Below, piece after piece: positions 16,682 through 25,492 of a stretch of 55,737 nt of DNA; within the stretch, counting starts at the first letter, position 1; each line of letters starts with the position of its first letter. Where the stretch lies: positions 1 to 55,737 of the forward strand of contig NZ_JAIZDB010000021.1 of assembly GCF_029533155.1 (NCBI RefSeq), read 5' to 3'. Made by a program: the position numbers and the translations under genes. Origin of the DNA: Psychrobacillus antarcticus (lineage in GTDB: Bacteria; Bacillota; Bacilli; Bacillales_A; Planococcaceae). The notes below the pieces were generated by a model that saw only the letters and a program-made list of their open reading frames with translations, ran no database searches and had not been told where the DNA came from.

Positions 16682-18034
16682 TTACCCAATAATTACTCGC
16701 TCTTTTGGGAAACGATATTTTGTTTTTTTATGCTTGCCACCTAATGTAAAAAGGAAGGAGATTAATCCTACTCGCCCGATGAACATCAGAATCATAATTA
16801 CTGTTTTTCCTACATTCGACAAATCCTCTGTAATTCCAAGACTCATTCCACATGTTCCAAAAGCAGATGCAATTTCAAATACTAAAGAGGAAATTGGTAC
16901 ACCAGGCTCCGTAGCGGAAAGTAATAGGGTAGCAGTGAAAACCATCACTAATGCCAGAATAATGACAGCATAAGAACGATAGACATCTATTAAGTGAACT
17001 TCACGATTAAAAATTTGAATATTATCTTTTCCTCTTGAAAAATGGATTAGAAAAAGGAGTGCAATAGCAAAAGTCGTAGTACGAATTCCACCCCCGACAG
17101 AACTTGGGGAAGCTCCTATAAACATTAGAACACTCATTAAAAAATTGGTACCCTCACTAAATAGAGTGATATCCATAGTCGTTAACCCTGCTGAACGGGT
17201 AGATACCGAATGAAAATATGCGGTAAAAAGCTTCTCGTGCCATGGCATACCCTTAAAGGAATGAAACATTTCTAATAAAAAAATCATAACTGTGCCAAAA
17301 ATAAGAAGTGCTCCATATGTAATGGTCGTTAACTTAGTAAATAAAGAAAAACGAAAATTTTTGTTTTTGTTCGACAAAAATTCCTTTACCTCGATTAAAA
17401 CTGGAAAACCTATTGCTCCAAAAACAATCAATATACTTGTTACCGTTTGCACAAAGTAGTCATTGTGGTAAGCAAGTAATGATTGCCCGGTAATATCAAA
17501 TCCTGCATTAGTTGTTGCGGATACTGACGTGAATACCCCATGCATTGCTGCTTGTTTTACAGTATCAAAATACTGTGTAAAATGTAGAGTTAATAGTAGC
17601 GCACCGATAATTTGAATAAGTAGAAGAATTTTAACAATCTCTTTGATCAGATGAACAACACCAGATAAATTTGGTTGGTTATGATCAATCATTATTAACT
17701 GTCTTTCACGTAAACCAATTTTCTTCCCTGCGATCAACCAAATAAATGTCCCTAACGACATAATTCCAATTCCACCAAGTTGTAGAATTAGGATAAGCAT
17801 GAAATAGCCAAAAACACTGTATGTTTCTGAAATATTAACTGCGGTTAAACCAGTAACGGAAACGGCACTCACGGCAGTGAACAAACTATCAATGAAAGCC
17901 ACTTCAACTCCTGGTTTATGCACTCCTGGCAGACGTAGAAGAATAACAGAAATAGCGATTGCAATGAAATAATAAGTGACAATTACTTGAGCTGGTATAA
18001 ATTTCAATTTCTTTTTTAGTTGTGGCTTCTTCAT
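16682..18034 (-). CDS. ktrD: Potassium uptake channel subunit KtrB/KtrD (TrkH family)
   Basis: The 450 residues form the four-fold M1-P-M2 architecture of the Ktr/Trk superfamily. The filter segments SVTGLTAV, TTNAGFDI, TRSAGLTT and GTCGMSLG each carry the conserved glycine. The protein mediates sodium-dependent potassium uptake with a cytosolic RCK subunit (KtrC/KtrA), which is not encoded alongside. This orphan arrangement is the one expected of KtrD (YkrM) rather than the ktrAB operon. No c-di-AMP riboswitch is visible upstream. Confidence 0.9.
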   Translation of the reverse strand: MKKPQLKKKLKFIPAQVIVTYYFIAIAISVILLRLPGVHKPGVEVAFIDSLFTAVSAVSVTGLTAVNISETYSVFGYFMLILILQLGGIGIMSLGTFIWLIAGKKIGLRERQLIMIDHNQPNLSGVVHLIKEIVKILLLIQIIGALLLTLHFTQYFDTVKQAAMHGVFTSVSATTNAGFDITGQSLLAYHNDYFVQTVTSILIVFGAIGFPVLIEVKEFLSNKNKNFRFSLFTKLTTITYGALLIFGTVMIFLLEMFHSFKGMPWHEKLFTAYFHSVSTRSAGLTTMDITLFSEGTNFLMSVLMFIGASPSSVGGGIRTTTFAIALLFLIHFSRGKDNIQIFNREVHLIDVYRSYAVIILALVMVFTATLLLSATEPGVPISSLVFEIASAFGTCGMSLGITEDLSNVGKTVIMILMFIGRVGLISFLFTLGGKHKKTKYRFPKERVIIG

Positions 18035-18079
18035 TCATTTTTTTCCTTTCAGCATTCTGAGTAATCATTATCTCATTGT

Positions 18080-18122
18080 AAAAAAAAAAAACGTAAAAAG
18101 ATAGTTTAATCTATCTTTTACG
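18080..18122 (-). terminator. Intrinsic terminator of the TerC gene
   Basis: CGTAAAAAGATAG pairs with CTATCTTTTACG (one bulge), followed on the minus strand by a long T run (complement of 18079-18090). It sits 13 bases after the stop codon. Confidence 0.87.
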
Positions 18123-18134
18123 CTTTTCCTTTTA

Positions 18135-18908
18135 TTATTTCGCTTCTTTTTTCTGTTGTGCAACACCTAATAGGTAACCACCAATTGCGATTCCTAGTAA
18201 TACTACCCAGAAAGTTACCTTCCAAGGTGTAGAGTGTGGGAAATGCTCATCTAAAATTGCAATATTTGGGTGTGCTAATGTCATTACCGCAAGTTTAACC
18301 CCAACCCATCCTACGATTAAAAATGCAGCTGTTTCTAATGTAGGCATCTTTTCCAGTAATTGAACGAATTTATGTGCAGCAAATCGCATAATTACTAGAC
18401 CAATAACTCCGCCTATGAACATTACTGCGAACTGTCCACCATTAATACCTCCAATTTCATAAGTTCCCCAATATGGTAATGTTACTGCTATTGCAACAGC
18501 TGCTAACATCGAGTCAATAGCAAATGCAATATCTGCAAGTTCTACTTTTAAAACAGTGAACCAGAAGCCAGAGCCTTTTTTAGGTTCCTTTCCATCTTCC
18601 ATATCAATATGTGTTTCCTGTGGTTTCCGTGAATCGTAAATATGTTTAATCGAAATGAATAACAAGTAAGCTGCTCCTAATGCTTGAACCTGCCAAATAT
18701 TCACTAAGAAAGTAATCATAAATAACGCTAAAAATCTAAATACAAACGCACCTAGTAAACCATAAAATAAAGCTTTTTTCTGTTGTGCTTTCGGTAAATG
18801 TTTTACCATTACTGCCATTACAACTGCATTATCGGCTGCTAGTAATCCCTCTAAACCAACTAGAACTAATAGCACCCAACCGTACTCTAAAATTATCGCC
18901 GTATCCAT
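18135..18908 (-). CDS. ykoY: TerC-family integral membrane protein, YkoY-type manganese exporter
   Basis: From the ATG at 18908 (aaaggaggatattgATG) this is 257 residues with seven or more membrane helices. It carries the TerC signatures GLEGLLAADNAVVMAVMVKH (about 19-38) and VELADIAFAIDSMLAA, whose acidic residues line the ion path. TerC proteins of the YkoY/MeeF type export manganese and metallate exoenzymes. A manganese riboswitch in the leader agrees with that. A 17-residue longer reading frame is spurious because it is translated from the riboswitch terminator. Confidence 0.92.
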   Translation of the reverse strand: MDTAIILEYGWVLLVLVGLEGLLAADNAVVMAVMVKHLPKAQQKKALFYGLLGAFVFRFLALFMITFLVNIWQVQALGAAYLLFISIKHIYDSRKPQETHIDMEDGKEPKKGSGFWFTVLKVELADIAFAIDSMLAAVAIAVTLPYWGTYEIGGINGGQFAVMFIGGVIGLVIMRFAAHKFVQLLEKMPTLETAAFLIVGWVGVKLAVMTLAHPNIAILDEHFPHSTPWKVTFWVVLLGIAIGGYLLGVAQQKKEAK

Positions 18909-18931
18909 CAATATCCTCCTTTTTTGCATAT

Positions 18932-19062
18932 AAAAAGACCCCTGCCTTAAAAAAGGCAAAGGTCTTGCTAAGCAAAAATATTATAATTGCTATCATAACC
19001 GGTGGCATAAACCACGTAATGACGACTATGAAATAGGTTTCCCTATAGCTACTCCCCCTTGA
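18932..19062 (-). promoter_or_regulatory. yybP-ykoY manganese riboswitch with terminator platform
   Basis: On the minus strand the leader contains the hallmark GGGGAGTAGC (19048-19057), a central CCGG region (19000-19003 area) and the 3' segment GCAAGACCTTTGCC. P1 pairs CAAGGG (19056-19061) with CCTTTG (18957-18962). The latter is also the left arm of a terminator AAGACCTTTGCC / GGCAGGGGTCTTTTT (18932-18966). Closing P1 on Mn2+ binding therefore prevents the terminator, an ON switch, as known for this class. It lies 24 bases upstream of the TerC ATG. Confidence 0.93.
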
Positions 19063-19130
19063 CGTTAGTCAAAAGTTTATTTAATTATGTAGTTAATTAT
19101 AACATAATTTATGCGCTTGTAAACTAATTA

Positions 19131-20219
19131 CTACTTTATCGGAATATGAAAAGACGAGTCATGTTTATGTTTATTATAAAAGTTAATCATTGCCGGTATC
19201 GTTTGTATAAAATCTGGGCAAGTAATACTTCCTTTAGCAAGAATGGTCTCCGCATTTGTCGTATCAAATGTGGCATTCCAAGTTAAATAATCTAAAGTTT
19301 CTTTTTCTACCTGCAAAAACTTCCGAATTGGATATAATGCAACTGCTGTTTTCGCGATTGGAAGCGGCAGTCTTCCTTTTGGAAACTTTCCTGTAACTTC
19401 TTTTACAAAAGCTCTATATACCTCTTCTACTGGATACGGGTTTGGATCAGTTAAATGTAGCGTTTTACCGATTGCCTCGTTACTCAAAGAACAATAGATT
19501 GCTGCTTTCGTTATATAATCACTTGGCACAACATTTATACATGCAGTCGATTTTCCTAAATACGGAAGGAATGGAAGTTTCCTTAGATTTGAAATCATAT
19601 TTACGAAGAAATAAGGACCATCAAATTTTATCGTTACTCCAGTTTCTGAATGCCCTCTAACAATTCCTGGACGAATAATTGTAATAGGTAAAGTTTCCTT
19701 TAAATTTTCAACAAGTAATTCTGCCTCATATTTCGTTTCCTCATAATGGTTTTTAAAACCAACAGGCCGGATCAGTTCCGTCTCTAACAATCTGCCTTCC
19801 CTCAAGCCTGCAACATACGCTGTACTAAAATATGTATATCTTTTTAGTTGCTTGAACTGGGTAACTAGTCTATTAAACATCTCCGTACCATGTACATTCA
19901 CCTTCCATGCAATTTCCTTAGGCACAGCTAAATCATAGATTGCTGCTAAATGCCAAACATATTCAATTTCGTTACATAATTTTTCAAGCGTATCCGGATG
20001 AATCCCCGCATCTGGTAGTGTAATATCTCCTTCTACTATTTCAATAGTTTGAACATGGAGTTGATCTTGATAGATTTCCGCAATCATATTTTCTGCTAAT
20101 CCGATTTGCGAAGGAAGTACAAGTACATAAATTTTTGAATAAGCATGCTGCTGCCTTAGCTCTTTCGTAATATTTCTTGCCAAAAATCCTGGAAAACCTG
20201 TTATTAATGCTGATGACAA
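19131..20219 (-). CDS. Extended SDR, thioester-reductase/male-sterility-like NAD(P)-binding protein
   Basis: The 362 residues (TTG start at 20219, seven bases after AAAAGGGG) begin with the nucleotide-binding motif ITGFPGFLAR. WHLAAIYDL and catalytic FSTAYVAG and YEETKYEAE (YxxxK) follow, then RPGIVRGHSETG. These fit the NAD-dependent epimerase/'male sterility' C-terminal family that reduces acyl thioesters, but no carrier or adenylation domain is attached. The substrate is unknown. It lies 66 bases after the swrC stop with a terminator between, so it may be transcribed separately. Confidence 0.8.
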   Translation of the reverse strand: MSSALITGFPGFLARNITKELRQQHAYSKIYVLVLPSQIGLAENMIAEIYQDQLHVQTIEIVEGDITLPDAGIHPDTLEKLCNEIEYVWHLAAIYDLAVPKEIAWKVNVHGTEMFNRLVTQFKQLKRYTYFSTAYVAGLREGRLLETELIRPVGFKNHYEETKYEAELLVENLKETLPITIIRPGIVRGHSETGVTIKFDGPYFFVNMISNLRKLPFLPYLGKSTACINVVPSDYITKAAIYCSLSNEAIGKTLHLTDPNPYPVEEVYRAFVKEVTGKFPKGRLPLPIAKTAVALYPIRKFLQVEKETLDYLTWNATFDTTNAETILAKGSITCPDFIQTIPAMINFYNKHKHDSSFHIPIK

Positions 20220-20243
20220 TAAATACACCCCTTTTTTACAGTA

Positions 20244-20276
20244 TACAAATAAAGAGCCTTCAATTGAAGACTCTTT
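20244..20276 (-). terminator. Hairpin terminator of swrC
   Basis: AAAGAGCCTTCAA (20251-20263) pairs with TTGAAGACTCTTT (20264-20276) with one mismatch and then TTTATTTG on the minus strand. It is immediately after the swrC stop. Confidence 0.7.
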
Positions 20277-20284
20277 ATAATAAA

Positions 20285-23200
20285 TCACAGAATATTTTGT
20301 TGTTTTCTTCTAGTTTCTTTATCAAATAAACTATAAATCACTGGAACTACGTATAATGTGAGGAAAGTGGAACTTATTAACCCGCCAATAACGGTTATTG
20401 CCATCGGCTGATTAATCTCAGTGCCTTCCCCAATACCTAATGCTAATGGTACTAATCCTAGTATTGTCGTTAAAGCCGTCATTAATATTGGACGGACACG
20501 ATCCCGTACAGATGTAATAATTGCTTCGTACGAAGACATACCACTTGCTTTTCGTTGATTAATATAATCGACTAAGACAATACCATTGTTGACCACAATT
20601 CCAACCAATATTAAAATTCCTATGATGGCAGAAATACTAATTGGTAAATTTGTAGTAAAGAGTCCTATGAAAATACCTATGATTATTAGTGGAACGGTAA
20701 ACATAATGACAAATGGATATTTATATGATTCAAACTGGGCTGCCATCACTATAAACACTAGCACCACTGCCAATAATACCGCCATTATCATATCGTTCTT
20801 GGAGTTATCCAATAATTCTCGATCGCCACCAAAAGATACAGCAATGTCCTCTGAAAATTTCTGTTCCTCTATAACCCCATCGACTAAGTCAGACATTTCA
20901 CTTAAAGAATATTCTGACTCGTATTTTACAGAAAATGCGACAGCACTAGCTTGGTCCACGCTTCGAATTGCGACAGGTCCTTTTTCTATATTTATATTTG
21001 CAACCTCTTGTAGTGCAATATACTGACCAGATGGAGTACGTAATTTCAATTGCTTTAATTGTTCCATATTACTACGGTACATTTCATCATATTTTACATA
21101 AACACCTAATACTTTTTCACTATCATCAATAATTTGAGAAGTTAATACCCCTCTTGTCATGTTATTTACGGTCTGCGCAATTTGGGCTGGAGCAATTCCA
21201 TACTCAATGGCCTTCTCTCGATTAACAGTAATCTGGACCTCTTCCATCTTTGTGCTTAAGTCATTAGTAACTTTGACAACCCCATCTAAGCTTTCCAAAT
21301 CTTGTTGTAAGGTAGTCACTGCTGTGTCTAATTTAGTTTTATTATTAGAAATTACGGTAAATGACACAACATTTGGAGATGAACCAGAAGCAGTTTGCAC
21401 ATTAAAATTAATTTCTGCATCATCTCCTACAGCTTTTATTACTTTTGGTTGCACTTCATCTACAAAGGTAAAAACGGAGCGATCTCTATCCTCTAATGCT
21501 TTGAGTTTCACTGAAATTTCAGCTGTATTAGAGCTTGAGCTTCCTCTAGACTGTCCTTCTTGACTGCCTCCTACGAAGCTCACATAAACTTCTATATCCG
21601 TTTCTTTTTGTAGTATATCCTCCACTTTATTGACCACTTTATCTGTGGCTGTAAAAGAGGAGCCATTTTCAAGATCTACGGAAATAGTGACAAATCCTTC
21701 GTCCGTTGCTGGCAAAAATTCTGTACCAGTGCGGAACAATCCAATACTTGAAATAACTAGAAGGATAACAGTAATCGTTAATATGATTGCACGATGACCC
21801 AACGTCCACTTAATCGATCGCTCAAAATTATTATACGTCTTTGATCTTCTTCTTTTCGCTTCAATATTTCCTTTTGGCTTTTTCAATAACTGACCTGCCA
21901 TCATTGGAATAACTGTTAAAGCTACTACCAATGACGCAAACAAACTAAAAGAAATCGTTAGCGCGAATTCGGTAAATATCTGGCCAATTAAACCCGATAG
22001 AAACAGAACAGGCACAAAAACAGCTATTGTTGTCAAAGTAGAAGCAGTAATAGCACCAGCTACCTCTTTAGTTCCAATACTAGCTGCTTCTTTAGGTGTC
22101 TTTCCTAATCCTAAATGCCGCTCAATATTCTCAATAACCACGATGGAGTTATCCACAAGCATCCCAATGCCAAGTGCAAGTGCCCCAAGCGTCATAATGT
22201 TTAACGAAAAACCTGCAAAATACATTAGAACAAACGTCACAATAACGGAATATGGGATTGCTACACCAACAATAATCGGACTTCTAATTCCTTTAAGGAA
22301 TATAAACAAAATAAGCATTGCCAATAATCCACCCGTTATTAAGGTAGTCCCTATATTACTAATGGCAAGTTTTACATAGTCCCCTTGATCAAAAAGTATA
22401 TTTGCTTTTACATCTTTAAACGCTTCTTTTTCTAATTGCTTGTCTAATTCTTCTTGAAAAGCTGTAGACACATTAGCAGTATTAGCACTCGATTCCTGGA
22501 AAACAGATAGTAAAACAGCTGGTTCATCATTGGCTCTAGTTTCGGAAAATTGTTCTTGCTTCGCTAAATCTACAGTCGCTACATCTGCAATAGTGACAGC
22601 CTTTCCATCCAACGGGTTAACTGTCACAACCAATTTTGCTATGTCTTCGACAGACGTTAATGTGCTAATAATTCTAGTAGTCAGTGATTTATCCTCATCC
22701 GTTTCAATGGGACTACCTGGGAGAGAAATATTATTTACTTGTATGACTTGTACAATATCCGATTGTGTAAGTCCTTTGCTTATTAATTTATCCTGATCCA
22801 GTAAAATTCGCACTTCTTCCACCAAAGAACCAGAAATATTAACACTTGCAACTCCTTCTGTTCTTAAAAGTTCTTTCTCTAATTGGTCCGCGATTAGCTG
22901 AATATCGGTTTCAGAATCCGTCGTATTCAAAGATAGCTGGATGACAGGAAATTGGGAGGGATCAAACTTCAAGAATCTTGGTTTATCTACTCCATCTGGA
23001 AGAGGTGTAATATCAATACGCTGCATGACATCTAATTGAATTGCATCCATATCCGTAGACCATTCGAATTCTAATAAGATGAAATTAGCCCCTTCTCTCG
23101 ATGTACTATTAACAGACTTAATGCCTGGTAAAGTACTCAAGGATGATTCCAAGGGCTTCGTAATTTTTTCATCTACCTCAATGGGGCTTGCCCCTTGATA

Positions 23201-23350
23201 ATTCGTCACAACGACTGCAATAGGTGGATTTAAATCCGGTATTAAGGTAACAGGTATTTTAAAAAATGAAACCCCACCCAGTATAATAATTAAGAACATA
23301 ATAACAGTTGTAAATACGGGTCTTTTTATGGAAAAGTCACTAATCTTCAT
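20285..23350 (-). CDS. swrC: RND-family efflux pump, SwrC/AcrB type
   Basis: This 1021-residue protein begins FSIKRPVFTTVIM and has twelve membrane helices in the 1+5+1+5 plan with two large extracellular loops. The helix-4 proton-relay segment LGIGMLVDNSIVVIENI (about 391-407) is present. In B. subtilis SwrC (YerP) exports surfactin and related amphiphiles and is needed for swarming; substrate identity here is inference. Neither a membrane-fusion partner nor an outer-membrane factor is encoded nearby, as is usual in Gram-positives. It is preceded by a 21-bp-period tandem repeat. Confidence 0.92.
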   Translation of the reverse strand: MKISDFSIKRPVFTTVIMFLIIILGGVSFFKIPVTLIPDLNPPIAVVVTNYQGASPIEVDEKITKPLESSLSTLPGIKSVNSTSREGANFILLEFEWSTDMDAIQLDVMQRIDITPLPDGVDKPRFLKFDPSQFPVIQLSLNTTDSETDIQLIADQLEKELLRTEGVASVNISGSLVEEVRILLDQDKLISKGLTQSDIVQVIQVNNISLPGSPIETDEDKSLTTRIISTLTSVEDIAKLVVTVNPLDGKAVTIADVATVDLAKQEQFSETRANDEPAVLLSVFQESSANTANVSTAFQEELDKQLEKEAFKDVKANILFDQGDYVKLAISNIGTTLITGGLLAMLILFIFLKGIRSPIIVGVAIPYSVIVTFVLMYFAGFSLNIMTLGALALGIGMLVDNSIVVIENIERHLGLGKTPKEAASIGTKEVAGAITASTLTTIAVFVPVLFLSGLIGQIFTEFALTISFSLFASLVVALTVIPMMAGQLLKKPKGNIEAKRRRSKTYNNFERSIKWTLGHRAIILTITVILLVISSIGLFRTGTEFLPATDEGFVTISVDLENGSSFTATDKVVNKVEDILQKETDIEVYVSFVGGSQEGQSRGSSSSNTAEISVKLKALEDRDRSVFTFVDEVQPKVIKAVGDDAEINFNVQTASGSSPNVVSFTVISNNKTKLDTAVTTLQQDLESLDGVVKVTNDLSTKMEEVQITVNREKAIEYGIAPAQIAQTVNNMTRGVLTSQIIDDSEKVLGVYVKYDEMYRSNMEQLKQLKLRTPSGQYIALQEVANINIEKGPVAIRSVDQASAVAFSVKYESEYSLSEMSDLVDGVIEEQKFSEDIAVSFGGDRELLDNSKNDMIMAVLLAVVLVFIVMAAQFESYKYPFVIMFTVPLIIIGIFIGLFTTNLPISISAIIGILILVGIVVNNGIVLVDYINQRKASGMSSYEAIITSVRDRVRPILMTALTTILGLVPLALGIGEGTEINQPMAITVIGGLISSTFLTLYVVPVIYSLFDKETRRKQQNIL

Positions 23351-23452
23351 TTTCGTGCGACCACCTTCTTATTTGCTCTTTCTATCATATGCTCTACAGA
23401 AGCAGAGTTCAAATTTATTATGTAAAAGTGAAGCATGATACAGGATTTTAAG

Positions 23453-23578
23453 AGTGGATCTTGCGATTTTAGAGGTCGACCTTGCGATTTTCGGTGTGGA
23501 TCTTGCGATTTGAGGGGTCAGCCTTACGATTTTCGGTGTGCATCTTGCGATTTGAAAGGTGCATCTTGCGATTCAACA
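23453..23578. repeat. Six-copy tandem repeat with exact 21-bp period
   Basis: The core CTTGCGATTT begins at 23460, 23481, 23502, 23523 (CTTACGATTT), 23544 and 23565 (last base C), six copies exactly 21 bases apart. The flanking bases alternate between two forms (tggatcttgcgattt and tcgaccttgcgatttt). It lies between the prfC terminator and the swrC promoter region, about 100 bases upstream of the swrC start. Stops interrupt the frames I checked and no spacers are present, so it is neither coding nor CRISPR. Confidence 0.95.
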
Positions 23579-23581
23579 TAA

Positions 23582-23610
23582 AAGGCCACCTTTTGAAAGG
23601 TGGCCTTCTC
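23582..23610 (-). terminator. Intrinsic terminator of prfC
   Basis: AAGGCCACCTTT / AAAGGTGGCCTT (23582-23606) has a 12-bp stem with TTTTA on the minus strand, directly after the prfC stop. Confidence 0.9.
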
Positions 23611-23612
23611 CA

Positions 23613-25187
23613 TTATAGTAAATTATAAAGCTTAATATGATCGTATTTGTCTTGGAACCAACGAGTGGCAAACTCATTTTCAAATAAGAATACATATTTA
23701 TCATAACGATCTTTTACAAGCATGGAACGTGGACCAGTCATGGATTCCTTCACTTCTTCCTCGTTCTCGATCCAACGTGCTACTTTTGAACCGATTGGTT
23801 CCATTCGGACCTCCACATTATATTCGTTATTCATGCGATGCTCGAACACTTCAAATTGAAGCTGCCCAACTGCGCCCAAAATAATTTCCTCTGTATGAAG
23901 TGTTTTATAGTACTGGATTGCCCCTTCTTGTACTAATTGTTGAATTCCTTTATGGAAATGCTTCGACTTCAGTACGTTTTTAGCAGTTACTTTTACAAAT
24001 AGCTCAGGTGTAAACTGAGGAAGTTTTTCATACGTGAAAGCTTTCTTACCTCCAACTACGGTGTCTCCTATTTGATAATTTCCCACATCGTACAGTCCGA
24101 TAATATCTCCTGCAACCGCAGTTTCAACAGTTTCACGATCATCAGCTAAAAATTGAGTAGACTGCGTCACTTTATACGTTTTTCCTGTACGAGCCAAAGT
24201 AACCGTCATACCTCTATCAAATCTACCGGAAACGATGCGTACAAATGCAATACGATCACGGTGAGCAGGATTCATATTCGCTTGAATTTTAAAGATAAAA
24301 CCAGAGAAATCCTCGTTTAACGGATTTATTTCTTCTTCCTTTTCTGTCATGCGTGGCTGAGGAGTAGGTGCAAACTGCAAGTACGTTTCTAAAAAAGTTT
24401 GCACTCCGAAATTCGTTAATGCACTACCAAAAAATACGGGAGTTAAGTCCCCTGACAGTACTTTTTTCTCATCAAAATCATTGCCTGCTTCATTTAGCAG
24501 CATAATATCTTCCATCGCTTCAGTGTAATAAGAAGTAGCTTTCATCGAATGATCTACTGCAAGCTCTCCGTCTTCATCTATAGGAAGGAATCTTTCCGAT
24601 TCTTCAGTACGGAATTGCTCAATACGCCCATGAAATCGATCATATATTCCTAAGAACTCTTTCCCCATTCCTATTGGCCAGTTCATGGCATAAGATTGAA
24701 TGCCAAGAACTTCTTCTAGCTCTTCCATTAGTGCAAGTGGTTCTTTCCCTTGACGATCAAGTTTGTTTATAAAAGTAAAAATTGGAATTCCTCTCATACG
24801 ACAAACTTTAAACAGTTTTAACGTTTGAGCTTCAATACCTTTTGCAGCATCGACAATCATAACTGCACTATCAACTGCCATCAGCGTACGATAAGTATCT
24901 TCACTAAAATCCTGATGACCAGGTGTATCCAATATATTTATACGACAATTATTATAGTCAAATTGCATAACGGATGATGTTACCGAAATTCCACGTTGCT
25001 TTTCGATTTCCATCCAGTCAGATGTTGCAAATTTCCCAGATTTTTTCCCCTTAACTGTACCTGCATCACGAATAGCTCCACCAAAGTATAAAAGCTTTTC
25101 CGTAATAGTTGTTTTACCAGCATCCGGGTGGGAAATAATTGCAAAGGTTCTTCTTTTCAATATTTCATCTTGTAATTTTATATCCAT
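23613..25187 (-). CDS. prfC: Peptide chain release factor 3 (RF3)
   Basis: This 524-residue translational GTPase is of the usual RF3 length. It has G1 SHPDAGKTT (about 20-28), G2/switch [11 protein letters not shown]3 [14 protein letters not shown] and G4 INKLDR, followed by the RF3 beta-barrel and C-terminal domains ([14 protein letters not shown]). RF3 recycles RF1/RF2 after peptide release. RF3 is not present in all Bacilli. It is a stand-alone gene with its own terminator and a repeat-rich 1.2 kb region upstream. Confidence 0.96.
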   Translation of the reverse strand: MDIKLQDEILKRRTFAIISHPDAGKTTITEKLLYFGGAIRDAGTVKGKKSGKFATSDWMEIEKQRGISVTSSVMQFDYNNCRINILDTPGHQDFSEDTYRTLMAVDSAVMIVDAAKGIEAQTLKLFKVCRMRGIPIFTFINKLDRQGKEPLALMEELEEVLGIQSYAMNWPIGMGKEFLGIYDRFHGRIEQFRTEESERFLPIDEDGELAVDHSMKATSYYTEAMEDIMLLNEAGNDFDEKKVLSGDLTPVFFGSALTNFGVQTFLETYLQFAPTPQPRMTEKEEEINPLNEDFSGFIFKIQANMNPAHRDRIAFVRIVSGRFDRGMTVTLARTGKTYKVTQSTQFLADDRETVETAVAGDIIGLYDVGNYQIGDTVVGGKKAFTYEKLPQFTPELFVKVTAKNVLKSKHFHKGIQQLVQEGAIQYYKTLHTEEIILGAVGQLQFEVFEHRMNNEYNVEVRMEPIGSKVARWIENEEEVKESMTGPRSMLVKDRYDKYVFLFENEFATRWFQDKYDHIKLYNLL

Positions 25188-25248
25188 TCTGTTATGTCTC
25201 CTTCTTATTCACTTACTAATCATATGGATTTAGGGAAGAAAAAACAAG

Positions 25249-25491
25249 TAAAAAAAGCGTAAGCGCCTATTTATCACCGAAAAGCGTTGGAAGAGTGGCA
25301 GTAAAGGCTAATTTGCATTTACCTGACATTCTGAAACTTCTCGAGGGGCTAGGCGCTGGAGCTGGATTAAAAAAGCGCAAGCACCTATGTTAGTCCTGAA
25401 AAGCGTTGGAAGAATGGTTGTAAAGGCAGTATTTTCCTTTATCCGACATTCTGAAACGATTCAGGTGGGCTATGCGCTTGAGCTTGATAAG
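25249..25491 (+). repeat. Tandem pair of ~120-bp 'aagcgcaagc' repeat units
   Basis: Two imperfect direct copies, about 25249-25370 and 25371-25491, each run aaaaaagcg(t/c)aagc, then aaaagcgttggaaga, then ccgacattctgaaac, and end in gctatgcgcttgagctt or gctaggcgctggagctgg. The unit ends (AAGCGCCTA / TAGGCGCTGG) are complementary, so each unit can form a long hairpin. Similar gcgcaagcgcc...ggcgctggagct units are, from memory, common between genes in Bacillaceae genomes. Confidence 0.8.
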
Positions 25492-25492
25492 A

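Noticed and set aside
18035-18079. ydaO-type c-di-AMP riboswitch upstream of ktrD
   Set aside because: The gap to the TerC gene is too short and no ydaO motifs are present.
18909-18959. 17-residue N-terminal extension of the TerC protein
   Set aside because: It would be translated from the riboswitch terminator; the ATG at 18908 has a perfect RBS.
20586-22796. Several plus-strand ORFs of 70-146 codons opposite swrC
   Set aside because: They are antisense shadows of a long, clearly coding RND transporter gene.
23453-23578. CRISPR-like array
   Set aside because: Repeats are directly adjacent with a fixed 21-bp period and no unique spacers, and there are no cas genes.
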